Positions 38,852 to 47,501 of a stretch of 64,000 nucleotides of DNA are shown in pieces (the first letter of the stretch is position 1; every line of letters begins with the position of its first letter). A program made the translations under genes and the position numbers. The DNA lies in NCBI RefSeq assembly GCF_018881655.1, contig NZ_JACVPX010000008.1, positions 62,001 through 126,000 on the forward strand, in the 5' to 3' direction. Below the pieces are notes generated by a model that saw only the letters and a list, made by a program, of their open reading frames with translations, did not search any database and was not told the DNA's origin. The stretch comes from Polynucleobacter sp. Tro8-14-1 (lineage in GTDB: Bacteria; Pseudomonadota; Gammaproteobacteria; Burkholderiales; Burkholderiaceae).

Positions 38852-40456
38852 TTACAGACTAGCGCGACGGAAGTCGGCCAAGAGCTGTGCAATGTACACA
38901 TTGAAGCGGGTAGCTAAAGCACCATCAATCACGCGGTGATCTGCAGAGAGGGACAGTGGGCAAATGAGGCGTGGCACAAACTGCTTACCATCCCACACTG
39001 GCTTCATAGCTGCCTTGCTCACGCCCATAATCGCCACTTCAGGAGCATTCACGATTGGGGAGAAATACGTTCCTCCGATACCACCTAGTGATGAGATCGT
39101 GAAGCTAGCGCCTTGCATTTGATCTGGCTTTAACTTGCCATCGCGAGCGAGTGCCGCCAAGTCAGAAGTTTCTTTCGCCAACTCAAAGATGCCTTTCTTA
39201 TCGGCATCTTTAATGACCGGTACAACTAGTCCAGTTGGAGTATCTGCTGCAAATCCAATATTGAAGTATTTCTTCAAAATCAGGTCATCGCCATCCAAAG
39301 AGCTATTGAACTCTGGATATTTTTTCAGGGCAGCTACTGCAGCCTTCATTAAGAAAGCGAGCATCGTAATCTTGACGCCCTTCTTCTCATTCTCTTTGTT
39401 GGTAAGAACGCGGAATGCTTCTAAATCAGTAATGTCAGCATCTTCGTGATAAGTTACAGCTGGAATCATTACCCAGTTACGACCTAAATTGGCTGCAGTG
39501 AGTTTTTTAATGCGATTGAGTGGTTGGCGCTCGATCTCACCAAACTTTGTGAAATCAACCTTCGGCCAAGGAATCAGATTCAAGCCACCTAAGCTACTAC
39601 CACTAGAAGCAGCCGCAGGACTACCTGCACCACCACTCATAGCTGCCTTCACAAAGGCTTGGACGTCTTCCTGAGTAATGCGACCTTTAGGGCCAGATCC
39701 TTTAACTTGCGTAATAGTGACACCAAGCTCACGCGCAAACTTACGCACAGATGGACTTGCATGACTTACTGAGTCGTCGACTGGCGGAGGAGTATTGCTG
39801 ATAGGAGGTGGTGCGGGTGCGCGCGCAATCGGAGGCTCTACCGCTTTAATTGCTGGCGCGGCTGGTGCAGCTGCAGGAGTAGACACAGAAGTCGATACGC
39901 CAGATGCCCCACCTTCCAAGATCACAACTACCGATCCTTCCGATAAGTTATCGCCTACCTTTACCTTAACTTCTTTGACGATGCCTGAGTGCGAAGAAGG
40001 AACATCCATGGTGGCTTTATCAGACTCCAGCACAACGATGGATTGCTCTTTCTCAATCTTGTCACCGGCTTTAACCAAGACTTCGATCACTGGTACATCT
40101 TTATAGTCGCCGATATCAGGGACTTTGATTTCGATGGGGGATCCGCCGCTGGAAGCTGCTACTGGCGCAGGAGCGCTTGCTGCTGCTGTCGCTGGTGCAG
40201 AAGTTGTTGCTGCCGCGCCCTCTTCTAAGGTAATTACAAGGGATCCCTCAGAAAGGTTATCGCCCACTTTGACTTTTACTTCTTTGACGATGCCTGAATG
40301 TGAAGAAGGAACATCCATGGTGGCTTTATCAGACTCCAGCACAACGATGGATTGTTCTTTCTCAATCTTGTCACCGGCTTTAACCAAGACTTCGATCACT
40401 GGTACATCTTTATAGTCGCCGATATCAGGGACTTTGATTTCAATTATTTGACTCAT
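38852..40456 (-). CDS. aceF: Dihydrolipoamide acetyltransferase (E2) with two near-identical lipoyl domains
   Basis: Core of the pyruvate dehydrogenase complex, moving acetyl groups to CoA. 534 residues: lipoyl domain 1 (about 4-78, K44), Ala/Pro linker, lipoyl domain 2 (about 107-181, K147), linker, peripheral-subunit-binding domain (PSVRKFARELGVTITQVKG), linker, and catalytic domain ending with LSADHRVIDGALATRF. The two lipoyl domains are identical for about 69 residues and their DNA differs at about 3 of 164 bases, pointing to recent duplication or gene conversion. Lies 15 bases after aceE. Confidence 0.96.
   Translation of the reverse strand: MSQIIEIKVPDIGDYKDVPVIEVLVKAGDKIEKEQSIVVLESDKATMDVPSSHSGIVKEVKVKVGDNLSEGSLVITLEEGAAATTSAPATAAASAPAPVAASSGGSPIEIKVPDIGDYKDVPVIEVLVKAGDKIEKEQSIVVLESDKATMDVPSSHSGIVKEVKVKVGDNLSEGSVVVILEGGASGVSTSVSTPAAAPAAPAIKAVEPPIARAPAPPPISNTPPPVDDSVSHASPSVRKFARELGVTITQVKGSGPKGRITQEDVQAFVKAAMSGGAGSPAAASSGSSLGGLNLIPWPKVDFTKFGEIERQPLNRIKKLTAANLGRNWVMIPAVTYHEDADITDLEAFRVLTNKENEKKGVKITMLAFLMKAAVAALKKYPEFNSSLDGDDLILKKYFNIGFAADTPTGLVVPVIKDADKKGIFELAKETSDLAALARDGKLKPDQMQGASFTISSLGGIGGTYFSPIVNAPEVAIMGVSKAAMKPVWDGKQFVPRLICPLSLSADHRVIDGALATRFNVYIAQLLADFRRASL
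39969..40132. repeat. Lipoyl-domain direct repeat, copy in domain 2 of aceF
   Basis: 164 bases matching 40278-40441 with about 3 differences (by eye), offset 309 bases or 103 codons, in frame. It covers most of the second lipoyl domain. Confidence 0.92.
40278..40441. repeat. Lipoyl-domain direct repeat, copy in domain 1 of aceF
   Basis: Partner of the copy at 39969-40132. Differences noted are two in a GAGTGCGAAG/GAATGTGAAG stretch and one in GATTGCTC/GATTGTTC. All appear synonymous. Confidence 0.92.
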
Positions 40457-40471
40457 AGTATTTGTCTCTTA

Positions 40472-43168
40472 TCAAACCGTCATTGGGTTTGGTTTAGTAG
40501 TATCGATGTTGTACTTCTTGATCGCCTCAGCCAACTTAGAGCGATCAAGCTGACCAGCGTCAACCAAAGATCTCAAGGCAGTGAGAACAACCCAACGACG
40601 ATCTACTTCAAAGAAGTCACGGAGTTTTTCACGAGTATCAGAACGACCAAAGCCATCAGTACCCAATACTTCATAACGGCGACCCATATGCTGAATTGCT
40701 GGACGAATCTGTTCAGCAAATAAACGAACATAGTCGGTAGCTGCAACGATTGGGCCTGTAGTATCTTTCAGGCATTTCTCTACATGAGATAAGGCGGGTG
40801 CAGCAGTTGGGTTTAATAAATTGCTACGGTGAACTGCAGTCCAATCGCGGCCTAGCTCAGTAAAGCTTGGGCAACCCCACAAGTCAGAGGCAACACCCCA
40901 GTCTTTATGCAGAATCTCCGCAGCTTCAATCACTTCACGGAAGATCGTTCCCGAACCTAAGAGTTGTACACGCAATTTTGCCTTGTCATCACCAACAGAC
41001 TTGAGCTTATACATACCCTTGATGATGTCTTTCTCCGCACCCTTAGGCATTGCTGGGTGTGAATAGTTTTCATTCATCAAAGTAACGTAGTAGTAAACAT
41101 CTTCCTGAACTTCCAACATTCGACGCATGCCATCCTGAATCACTACAGCCAATTCAAATGAGAAGGTTGGGTCATAGCTGATGCAGTTGGGAACCGCACC
41201 ACTCCACAAATGACTATGGCCATCTTCGTGCTGTAAGCCTTCGCCGTTCAAGGTAGTTCTACCAGCTGTACCACCTAGCAAGAAACCACGGCTACGCATA
41301 TCTCCTGCGGCCCAAGCTAAGTCACCGATACGCTGGAAACCAAACATGGAATAGAAGATATAGAAAGGCAACATGGGTACACCATGGGTGGAATAAGAAG
41401 TCGCAGCAGCGATCCAGTCGCACATACCGCCGGCTTCATTAATACCTTCTTGCAGAATTTGACCTGTCTTGTCCTCTTTGTAGAACATCAATTGATCATG
41501 ATCTTCTGGTGTGTAAAGTTGGCCTAATTGATTCCAGATTCCTAATTGGCGGAACATGCCTTCCATACCAAAGGTGCGGGACTCGTCAGGAACAATCGGT
41601 ACCACCCGTTTACCCAACACCTTATCGCGCACTACTGTATTGAGTATGCGCACAAATGCCATAGTTGTAGAAATCTCACGGCCTTCAGTAGTTGCCTCAA
41701 GCAATGGAGCAAATACTTCTAAAGCGGGAACTGGCAAGCTCTCCGCTTTAGTGCGACGTTGCGGCAAGTAACCACCCAACTCTTGACGACGCGCCTTCAT
41801 GTACTCTAATTCCGGGCTACCTTCGGTAAACTTGACCAAAGGCATTTCGTCCAACTCTTCATCTTTAACGGGAATCTCAAAGCGATCACGGAAGCGACGC
41901 ACATCGTCATCGTTCATCTTCTTCGCTTGGTGGGCAATATTCATCGCCTCACCTGAGCCGCCCATGCCATAACCTTTAATGGTGTGGGCTAGGATCACTG
42001 TAGGTTGATTCTTGTGATTTACTGCCGCATGGAATGCTGCATAAACTTTATGGGGATCATGGCCACCGCGATTCAGTTGCCAAATTTCATCATCACTCCA
42101 GTCACTTACTAAAGCCTTTAATTCTGGAGTATTGAAAACGATCTCGCGAACGTAGCTGCCGTTCTTAGACTTCATAGTCTGATACTGGCCGTCAACGATC
42201 TCGCCTAAGCGTTGCATCAAAATACCTTTTTTGTCGCGCGCAAAGAGAGCGTCCCACTGACCGCCCCACACTACTTTGATCACATTCCAGCCGGCACCGC
42301 GGAACTCGCTCTCAAGCTCTTGAATGATGCTGCCGTTGCCGCGCACTGGTCCGTCTAGACGCTGCAAGTTACAGTTAATTACGAAAATCAGGTTATCGAG
42401 TTTTTCACGACCGGCCATACCAATCGCACCTAAGGATTCTGGTTCGTCGGTTTCGCCATCGCCCAAGAATGCCCAAACTTTACGGCCTTGCTCTTGAATG
42501 AAGCCGCGGTCTGTTAGGTACTTCATAAAGCGCGCTTGGTAAATCGCCATGATCGGGCCCAAGCCCATCGATACGGTTGGGAACTGCCAGAAGTCTGGCA
42601 TCAACCAAGGATGTGGATAACTAGAGATGCCTTTACCGCCAACTTCTTGGCGGAAGTTGTTGAGCTGACCTTCTTCGAGACGGCCCAACATATAAGCACG
42701 TGCATAGACGCCGGGAGCAGAGTGCCCTTGAACAAATATCAAATCGCCACCATTCTCAGGCGACGGTGCGTGCCAGAAATGATTAAAGCCAACGTCATAC
42801 AAAGTAGCTGCAGACTGGAACGATGAAATGTGTCCACCAACGTTCGTGTCTTTGTTGGCACGAAGCACCATCGCCATGGCATTCCAGCGAGTGTATGAAC
42901 GAATACGATGCTCCACATTTTGATCGCCAGGCAAACGCGCTTGATTTTCAACAGGAATAGTATTGATATAAGGAGTCTCAGCATGGAATGGCTGCACCAC
43001 TCCGTTTACACGAGCATGAGAAATTTGTTGATCGATGAGATAGGCAGCTCTCTCAGGACCTTCGTTACGAATCACGCCATCGAGCGCTTGTAACCATTCC
43101 TGTGTCTCACCAGGATCCGCATCCTGAGTGTTCTGTTTACCTAATACTTGGTCTGGAACTGCTGCCAT
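40472..43168 (-). CDS. aceE: Pyruvate dehydrogenase E1 component (homodimeric type)
   Basis: Thiamine-diphosphate enzyme that decarboxylates pyruvate and acetylates the lipoyl arm of AceF. The 898-residue length is that of the single-chain Gram-negative E1. Conserved stretches include FVQGHSAPGVYARA, AFLGDGETDEPESLGAIG (the ThDP motif beginning GDG), and VIFVINCNLQRLDGPVRG-like NLIFVINCNLQRLDGPV. First gene of aceEF-lpdA. Its promoter region, shared with a divergent sensor kinase, holds a long inverted repeat. Confidence 0.97.
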   Translation of the reverse strand: MAAVPDQVLGKQNTQDADPGETQEWLQALDGVIRNEGPERAAYLIDQQISHARVNGVVQPFHAETPYINTIPVENQARLPGDQNVEHRIRSYTRWNAMAMVLRANKDTNVGGHISSFQSAATLYDVGFNHFWHAPSPENGGDLIFVQGHSAPGVYARAYMLGRLEEGQLNNFRQEVGGKGISSYPHPWLMPDFWQFPTVSMGLGPIMAIYQARFMKYLTDRGFIQEQGRKVWAFLGDGETDEPESLGAIGMAGREKLDNLIFVINCNLQRLDGPVRGNGSIIQELESEFRGAGWNVIKVVWGGQWDALFARDKKGILMQRLGEIVDGQYQTMKSKNGSYVREIVFNTPELKALVSDWSDDEIWQLNRGGHDPHKVYAAFHAAVNHKNQPTVILAHTIKGYGMGGSGEAMNIAHQAKKMNDDDVRRFRDRFEIPVKDEELDEMPLVKFTEGSPELEYMKARRQELGGYLPQRRTKAESLPVPALEVFAPLLEATTEGREISTTMAFVRILNTVVRDKVLGKRVVPIVPDESRTFGMEGMFRQLGIWNQLGQLYTPEDHDQLMFYKEDKTGQILQEGINEAGGMCDWIAAATSYSTHGVPMLPFYIFYSMFGFQRIGDLAWAAGDMRSRGFLLGGTAGRTTLNGEGLQHEDGHSHLWSGAVPNCISYDPTFSFELAVVIQDGMRRMLEVQEDVYYYVTLMNENYSHPAMPKGAEKDIIKGMYKLKSVGDDKAKLRVQLLGSGTIFREVIEAAEILHKDWGVASDLWGCPSFTELGRDWTAVHRSNLLNPTAAPALSHVEKCLKDTTGPIVAATDYVRLFAEQIRPAIQHMGRRYEVLGTDGFGRSDTREKLRDFFEVDRRWVVLTALRSLVDAGQLDRSKLAEAIKKYNIDTTKPNPMTV

Positions 43169-43219
43169 CTTTTGTCTCCATTAAATAGTGCTTAATTTGT
43201 CATCAACTTTATAGGCAAT

Positions 43220-43248
43220 ATTCTAGGAAGGTATATGGGTGTAAACAA
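43220..43248 (-). promoter_or_regulatory. Predicted aceE promoter
   Basis: On the minus strand TTGTTT (43243-43248) and TAGAAT (43220-43225) are 17 bases apart. Transcription would start near 43213, about 45 bases before the ATG. The inverted repeat at 43257-43287 lies just upstream. Confidence 0.5.
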
Positions 43249-43256
43249 GCAATTTT

Positions 43257-43287
43257 CCACATAATGATAATATTTCTCATAATGTGG
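43257..43287. promoter_or_regulatory. 31-bp inverted repeat between aceE and the sensor kinase
   Basis: CCACATAATGA and TCATAATGTGG form arms with 10 of 11 positions matching around a 9-base centre. Its middle is about 59 bases upstream of the predicted aceE start and about 55 upstream of the predicted kinase start, a typical activator position for both. A likely binder is the FixJ-type regulator encoded next door. Confidence 0.6.
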
Positions 43288-43291
43288 TATT

Positions 43292-43320
43292 TTATTGCGG
43301 TGCAAATAAGAAGCTATAAA
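43292..43320 (+). promoter_or_regulatory. Possible promoter of the sensor kinase gene
   Basis: TTATTG (43292-43297, weak) and TATAAA (43315-43320) are 17 bases apart. The weak -35 would fit a promoter that needs an activator. Confidence 0.35.
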
Positions 43321-43373
43321 ACGGTCAGAATTGGCTTTTTGGAAGGGCAAATAAGGCAAAATGCTCTGTATTC

Positions 43374-45896
43374 ATGAGAAAAACAGCATTTTCCAGCCTA
43401 GTCCTTAGCCCCCTTAGGTGGCTCCGCAAAATACGTGGATTTAGGATTGTTTACACCCCGCTTTTAGCCATTGTTCTGTTTACAGCAGTCATGGGCATTA
43501 TTTTGGGAACGCTGCATTTACAAGAAAAGAATCAGCAAGAGGCTGCCCTATTTAGAGAGCTGTCATTTGCCAAACAGCGTATTCAATCTCGTTTCGCCAG
43601 CAACCTTGATGCATTAACAACGATTAATCGAGAAATGGCTGCAAGCGAAGATCAATTGAAGCTCAGACAAATTGCGCGCGAGCAAGCAGAAGATCTTGTT
43701 TTAAATAACCATGAGATCGTCAAAATCATTTGGCTAAATAATCAAAATCAGCGGCTATGGGCAGCTCCTGCTGAAAGTAACAAATCGGATTGGATTAGCA
43801 AAACTCAAAATGATCAGCTCATTAATTCTAGTCTTGCATCAACTATCGAGCTTAGCCGAGTAACTAGTCGAGCAGCTTTTAGCCAGTTTGTTTCCTTAAA
43901 TTTACCGGGTGATGCACCGATCTCCACGGATAGAAAAATCGTTCTTTGGCAAGTGGTGCCCAATATCGTTGGCGGAGAAGTTGTTGGATTCTTGGCGGCA
44001 CTCTATACGACTCAAGGAATATTGGATGCTCTACCAAGCGACCTCAAATCCCATTACCGCTTTACCTTGCTCACTGACAATGAAAGAGTTTTAGGCATCT
44101 CTTCCGATAGAGATACCCCTAAAAGAGCATTTAGCAATCAGACAAGCTTAGATATTGGGGTCTTAAGCCCCAACATTAATTTACGCATAGATACCTATCC
44201 TCCGCCAACCAACCTCACCTTCAGGATGTTAATTGGCGTCGTGATTGGATTAAGCGCATTCGTAGTTTGGAGTTTGTGGTCTGTACTAAAGCAAATGCAA
44301 GTACGCCAAGAGGCTGAAGCAAGCCTGCGCAAAGAAACCAGCTTTCGTAATGCAATGGAAGACTCCACCCCTGTGGGTATTCGTGCGCATGATATGCAAA
44401 AGCGGATTACATATGTGAATCGAGCATTTTGCGAAATGACAGGCTGGACATCAGATGAGTTAATAGGTCTCACTCCGCCCTTTCCATTCTGGCCAGATAG
44501 CAGAAGAGATGAGCTTGTTGAGAAAATGAATCGGGCAATGAAGTCCGACATCAGCGTTGTCATGAGGGTCGGCATCGAAGGAGTGATCTTAAAGAAAGAC
44601 GGCTCCTTGATACAGACCCGCACCTTTATTGCCCCGCTGATTAATGAAAAAGGCAAGCAGACTGGTTGGGTTACTTCATTAATTGATATTTCCGAACCTA
44701 AAAAGATTCGCGAAGAATTAGCTGCCTCTCAAGATCGCTTCACTACCGTTCTAGAAAGTCTAGATGCCGCTGTGTCGGTGGTCTCGCTAGAGACTAACGC
44801 CCTGCTATTTGCCAATCGTTTTTATCGGGAGCGCTTTGGTGACAACTCTAAAGGTCACTTCCAATTAGCGGGCAGCGATACCAGCAACACGACGATGCGA
44901 GATATTGCAGAAGATCTTGAGGATTCTCCCCCTGGAATTCCAACGCCATTTTTATATCAAGAGTCAGAGTCAGAAGAAGTTCAGCTAGGCGATGACAATA
45001 ATCAATGGTTTGAAGTTAGACGTCGTTATATCCCGTGGGTAGATGGACATCTTGCGCAGCTATTGATTGCCACTGACATTACCGCTCGTAAAGAAGCAGA
45101 TGATTTGGCACTACAACAACAAGAGCGTATGCAGTTCACCAGCCGTCTCACCACAATGGGTGAAATGGCATCCTCTTTAGCTCATGAACTAAACCAACCT
45201 CTTTCAGCTATATCAAACTACTGCATGGGTGTTGCTAAGCGTTTAGATGGGCACCTAGATCCTATCCTGACCAAAGAAATTTTGCCAGCTCTAGAAAAAG
45301 CTTCTGAGCAAGCCCATCGAGCCGGCACCATCATTCAGCGCATTCGAGGTTTTGTAAAACGCAGTGAGCCTCAACGTAAAGCGGCAAACATCACTGAAAT
45401 TATTAATGATGCAGTTGGCTTGGTTGAAATTGAAGCCCACCGCCATCGCTTAGTCATTAGCTCGGAAATTGCCGAAAATCTGCCCGTAGTTAACCTGGAT
45501 CCAGTCCTGATCCTGCAGGTAGTAGTCAATCTTCTTAAAAACGCCTTAGATAGCGTCCGCGAGGCTTACCCCCTTTCCTCCCGTTGGTCAGCCCCGCCAG
45601 TTCGGATTAGTGCAGATTTAGACACCAGCATCTTCCCGGCCATGCTCAGAATCCAGGTTACCGATGCTGGGGGCGGAATCTCGGAAAACGTCCTGGAACG
45701 CATATTTGAGCCGTTTTTCAGCACAAAGTCCGATGGAATGGGTATGGGGCTCAATATTTGCCGCTCCATTATTGAATCTCACCATGGCAGGCTTTGGGCT
45801 ACCAATGTCCAAGACTCAGAACAGACCAAGCTGGCTGGCTGCACCTTTACAATACTTCTACCACTGGAATCCCCTGGATCCGAGGCTACTGTTTAA
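43374..45896 (+). CDS. Membrane PAS-domain sensor histidine kinase
   Basis: 840 residues: first membrane helix about 26-48, an extracytoplasmic sensor region (about 50-280), second helix about 285-307, two PAS domains (about 325-445 and 455-575), a HisKA domain with the phosphorylated H604 in SSLAHELNQPLSAISNY, and an HATPase (GGGISENVLERIFEPFFSTK and MGLNIC). The HELNQPL H-box is of the FixL/DctB type. It is divergent from aceE and 35 bases before a FixJ-type regulator. The sensor region could detect a carboxylate such as pyruvate, but this is guesswork. No Shine-Dalgarno is obvious at the ATG. Confidence 0.92.
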   Translation: MRKTAFSSLVLSPLRWLRKIRGFRIVYTPLLAIVLFTAVMGIILGTLHLQEKNQQEAALFRELSFAKQRIQSRFASNLDALTTINREMAASEDQLKLRQIAREQAEDLVLNNHEIVKIIWLNNQNQRLWAAPAESNKSDWISKTQNDQLINSSLASTIELSRVTSRAAFSQFVSLNLPGDAPISTDRKIVLWQVVPNIVGGEVVGFLAALYTTQGILDALPSDLKSHYRFTLLTDNERVLGISSDRDTPKRAFSNQTSLDIGVLSPNINLRIDTYPPPTNLTFRMLIGVVIGLSAFVVWSLWSVLKQMQVRQEAEASLRKETSFRNAMEDSTPVGIRAHDMQKRITYVNRAFCEMTGWTSDELIGLTPPFPFWPDSRRDELVEKMNRAMKSDISVVMRVGIEGVILKKDGSLIQTRTFIAPLINEKGKQTGWVTSLIDISEPKKIREELAASQDRFTTVLESLDAAVSVVSLETNALLFANRFYRERFGDNSKGHFQLAGSDTSNTTMRDIAEDLEDSPPGIPTPFLYQESESEEVQLGDDNNQWFEVRRRYIPWVDGHLAQLLIATDITARKEADDLALQQQERMQFTSRLTTMGEMASSLAHELNQPLSAISNYCMGVAKRLDGHLDPILTKEILPALEKASEQAHRAGTIIQRIRGFVKRSEPQRKAANITEIINDAVGLVEIEAHRHRLVISSEIAENLPVVNLDPVLILQVVVNLLKNALDSVREAYPLSSRWSAPPVRISADLDTSIFPAMLRIQVTDAGGGISENVLERIFEPFFSTKSDGMGMGLNICRSIIESHHGRLWATNVQDSEQTKLAGCTFTILLPLESPGSEATV

Positions 45897-45931
45897 CTTC
45901 GAATTTATAGATTCACCTCACGAGAACTGAC

Positions 45932-46579
45932 ATGAACTTAAGCGCTACTACAAAACCAAACCAAGCTGAAGTTGTCTATGTAGTGGATGATGACGAAGCG
46001 GTAAGAGATTCGCTTACGTGGCTCTTAGAAAGCAATGGTTATGTTGTACGGTGCCATGCCAGCGCCGAACGTTTCTTACAGTCTTTGCAAAGCACCGATA
46101 AGTCAACCATCTCTTGCGCCATTTTGGATGTGCGCATGCCTGGGATGTCAGGCCTTGAATTGCAAGAGCGCTTAACCAGCGAAAACCTACCAATGCCAGT
46201 TGCATTCATTACTGGTCACGGCGATGTATCGATGGCCGTCTCCACGATGAAGCGTGGCGCAGTGGATTTCATTGAAAAGCCTTTTAAAGAAAATGATCTG
46301 TGTGGTTTAGTGGATCGCATGCTTGCTAAAGCGCGCATCGATTATTCACAAGCCAGTCAACGCAAAATTACCCAGAGCTTACTCAGCAAGTTAACTGGTC
46401 GTGAGCGTCAAGTTCTTGAGCGCATTGTTGCAGGCCGCTTGAATAAACAAATTGCTGATGACCTCGGCATCTCAATTAAGACTGTTGAAGCACACCGCGC
46501 CAACATCATGGAAAAGCTCAACGTCAACACAGTTGCCGACCTACTCCGCCTGGCTTTGTCTGATCCCCAGCCTAATTAA
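45932..46579 (+). CDS. FixJ/NarL-family response regulator
   Basis: Receiver domain (about 14-130; acidic pocket D19-D21, phosphorylated D66 in ILDVRMPGMSG, K in EKPFKEND) and a LuxR-type HTH (LTGRERQVLERIVAGRLNKQ, then IADDLGISIKTVEAHRANIM). Partner of the upstream kinase. 215 residues. Location beside aceEF-lpdA and the long inverted repeat in the shared intergenic space suggest that it regulates pyruvate dehydrogenase and its own operon; this is inference. Confidence 0.93.
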   Translation: MNLSATTKPNQAEVVYVVDDDEAVRDSLTWLLESNGYVVRCHASAERFLQSLQSTDKSTISCAILDVRMPGMSGLELQERLTSENLPMPVAFITGHGDVSMAVSTMKRGAVDFIEKPFKENDLCGLVDRMLAKARIDYSQASQRKITQSLLSKLTGRERQVLERIVAGRLNKQIADDLGISIKTVEAHRANIMEKLNVNTVADLLRLALSDPQPN

Positions 46580-46594
46580 TTACCGGGGTTTTCT

Positions 46595-47449
46595 ATGCCA
46601 GCTCAATTATTAGACGGAAACGCCCTTTCTAAAAAACTACGTACGGAAATTGCTGCACGTGGTGCAATCGTCACCGCCAAAGGCACCAGACCTGGTTTAG
46701 CAGTCATCGTGGTTGGCGACAACCCTGCCAGTGCGGTATATGTTCGCAACAAAGTAAAAGCCTGTGAAGACGTTGGCTTTCATTCTGTTTTAGAGCGCTA
46801 TTCTGTAGAACTTGGCGAAGAAGAATTACTCGCGCGTATTGCCACTCTCAATGCGGATCCTGCAATACACGGGATCTTGGTGCAACTCCCGCTACCAGAG
46901 CACATTGCCTCTGAGCGCGTACTAGAAGCGATTGCTCCAGAAAAAGATGTGGATGGCTTTCATGTGGCTAATGCTGGCGCCTTGATGGTTGGTCAACCAG
47001 AATTCAAGCCTTGCACCCCTTATGGCTGCATGAAGATTCTTGAAAGCATTGATTACCCTATTCGTGGTGCTCGCGCTGTGATTGTTGGTGCCTCCAATAT
47101 CGTGGGTAAGCCAATGGCGATGCTGCTATTACAAGCCGGAGCAACGGTCACCATTTGCAATAGCAAGACTCGTGACTTGGCACATCACACCAAGGATGCT
47201 GACATTTTGGTGGTTGCCACCGGTAAACCCAAAATGATTACCGGCGACATGGTGAAGAATGGTGCAGTTGTCATTGATGTGGGCATTAATCGCCTGCCTG
47301 ATGGCAAACTCTGTGGCGACGTGGATTTTGATACGGCTAAATACATCGCCGGTTGGATTACCCCGGTTCCAGGTGGTGTTGGCCCGATGACCATCACCAT
47401 GCTTCTCATGAATACCTTGGAAGCTGCTGAAAAGGCCGCCAAGCTCTGA
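46595..47449 (+). CDS. folD: Methylenetetrahydrofolate dehydrogenase / methenyltetrahydrofolate cyclohydrolase
   Basis: Bifunctional enzyme of one-carbon metabolism. 284 residues with the catalytic tyrosine and lysine in [35 protein letters not shown] and the cofactor loop [26 protein letters not shown] closes the fold. Starts 15 bases after the response regulator gene and is likely part of its transcript. Confidence 0.97.
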   Translation: MPAQLLDGNALSKKLRTEIAARGAIVTAKGTRPGLAVIVVGDNPASAVYVRNKVKACEDVGFHSVLERYSVELGEEELLARIATLNADPAIHGILVQLPLPEHIASERVLEAIAPEKDVDGFHVANAGALMVGQPEFKPCTPYGCMKILESIDYPIRGARAVIVGASNIVGKPMAMLLLQAGATVTICNSKTRDLAHHTKDADILVVATGKPKMITGDMVKNGAVVIDVGINRLPDGKLCGDVDFDTAKYIAGWITPVPGGVGPMTITMLLMNTLEAAEKAAKL

Positions 47450-47455
47450 GGAATT

Positions 47456-47485
47456 ACTGGGACTTTTGGCAAAATTGCTCCCAGT
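47456..47485. other. Perfect 7-bp inverted repeat between folD and prlC
   Basis: ACTGGGA (47456-47462) and TCCCAGT (47479-47485) flank a centre that can itself fold (TTTT-GGC-AAAA). No T run follows, so it is not a standard terminator; it may be an mRNA processing or stability element within the operon. Confidence 0.5.
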
Positions 47486-47501
47486 CCATTAAGCTAGAGG
47501 G

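Noticed and set aside
39969..40441. Repeated sequence considered as a CRISPR-like or mobile repeat
   Set aside because: There are only two copies, in frame, each encoding a lipoyl domain; this is protein domain duplication.
43169..43373. Largest intergenic gap examined for a tRNA or small RNA gene
   Set aside because: No cloverleaf or terminator is visible; the gap is explained by two promoters and the inverted repeat.
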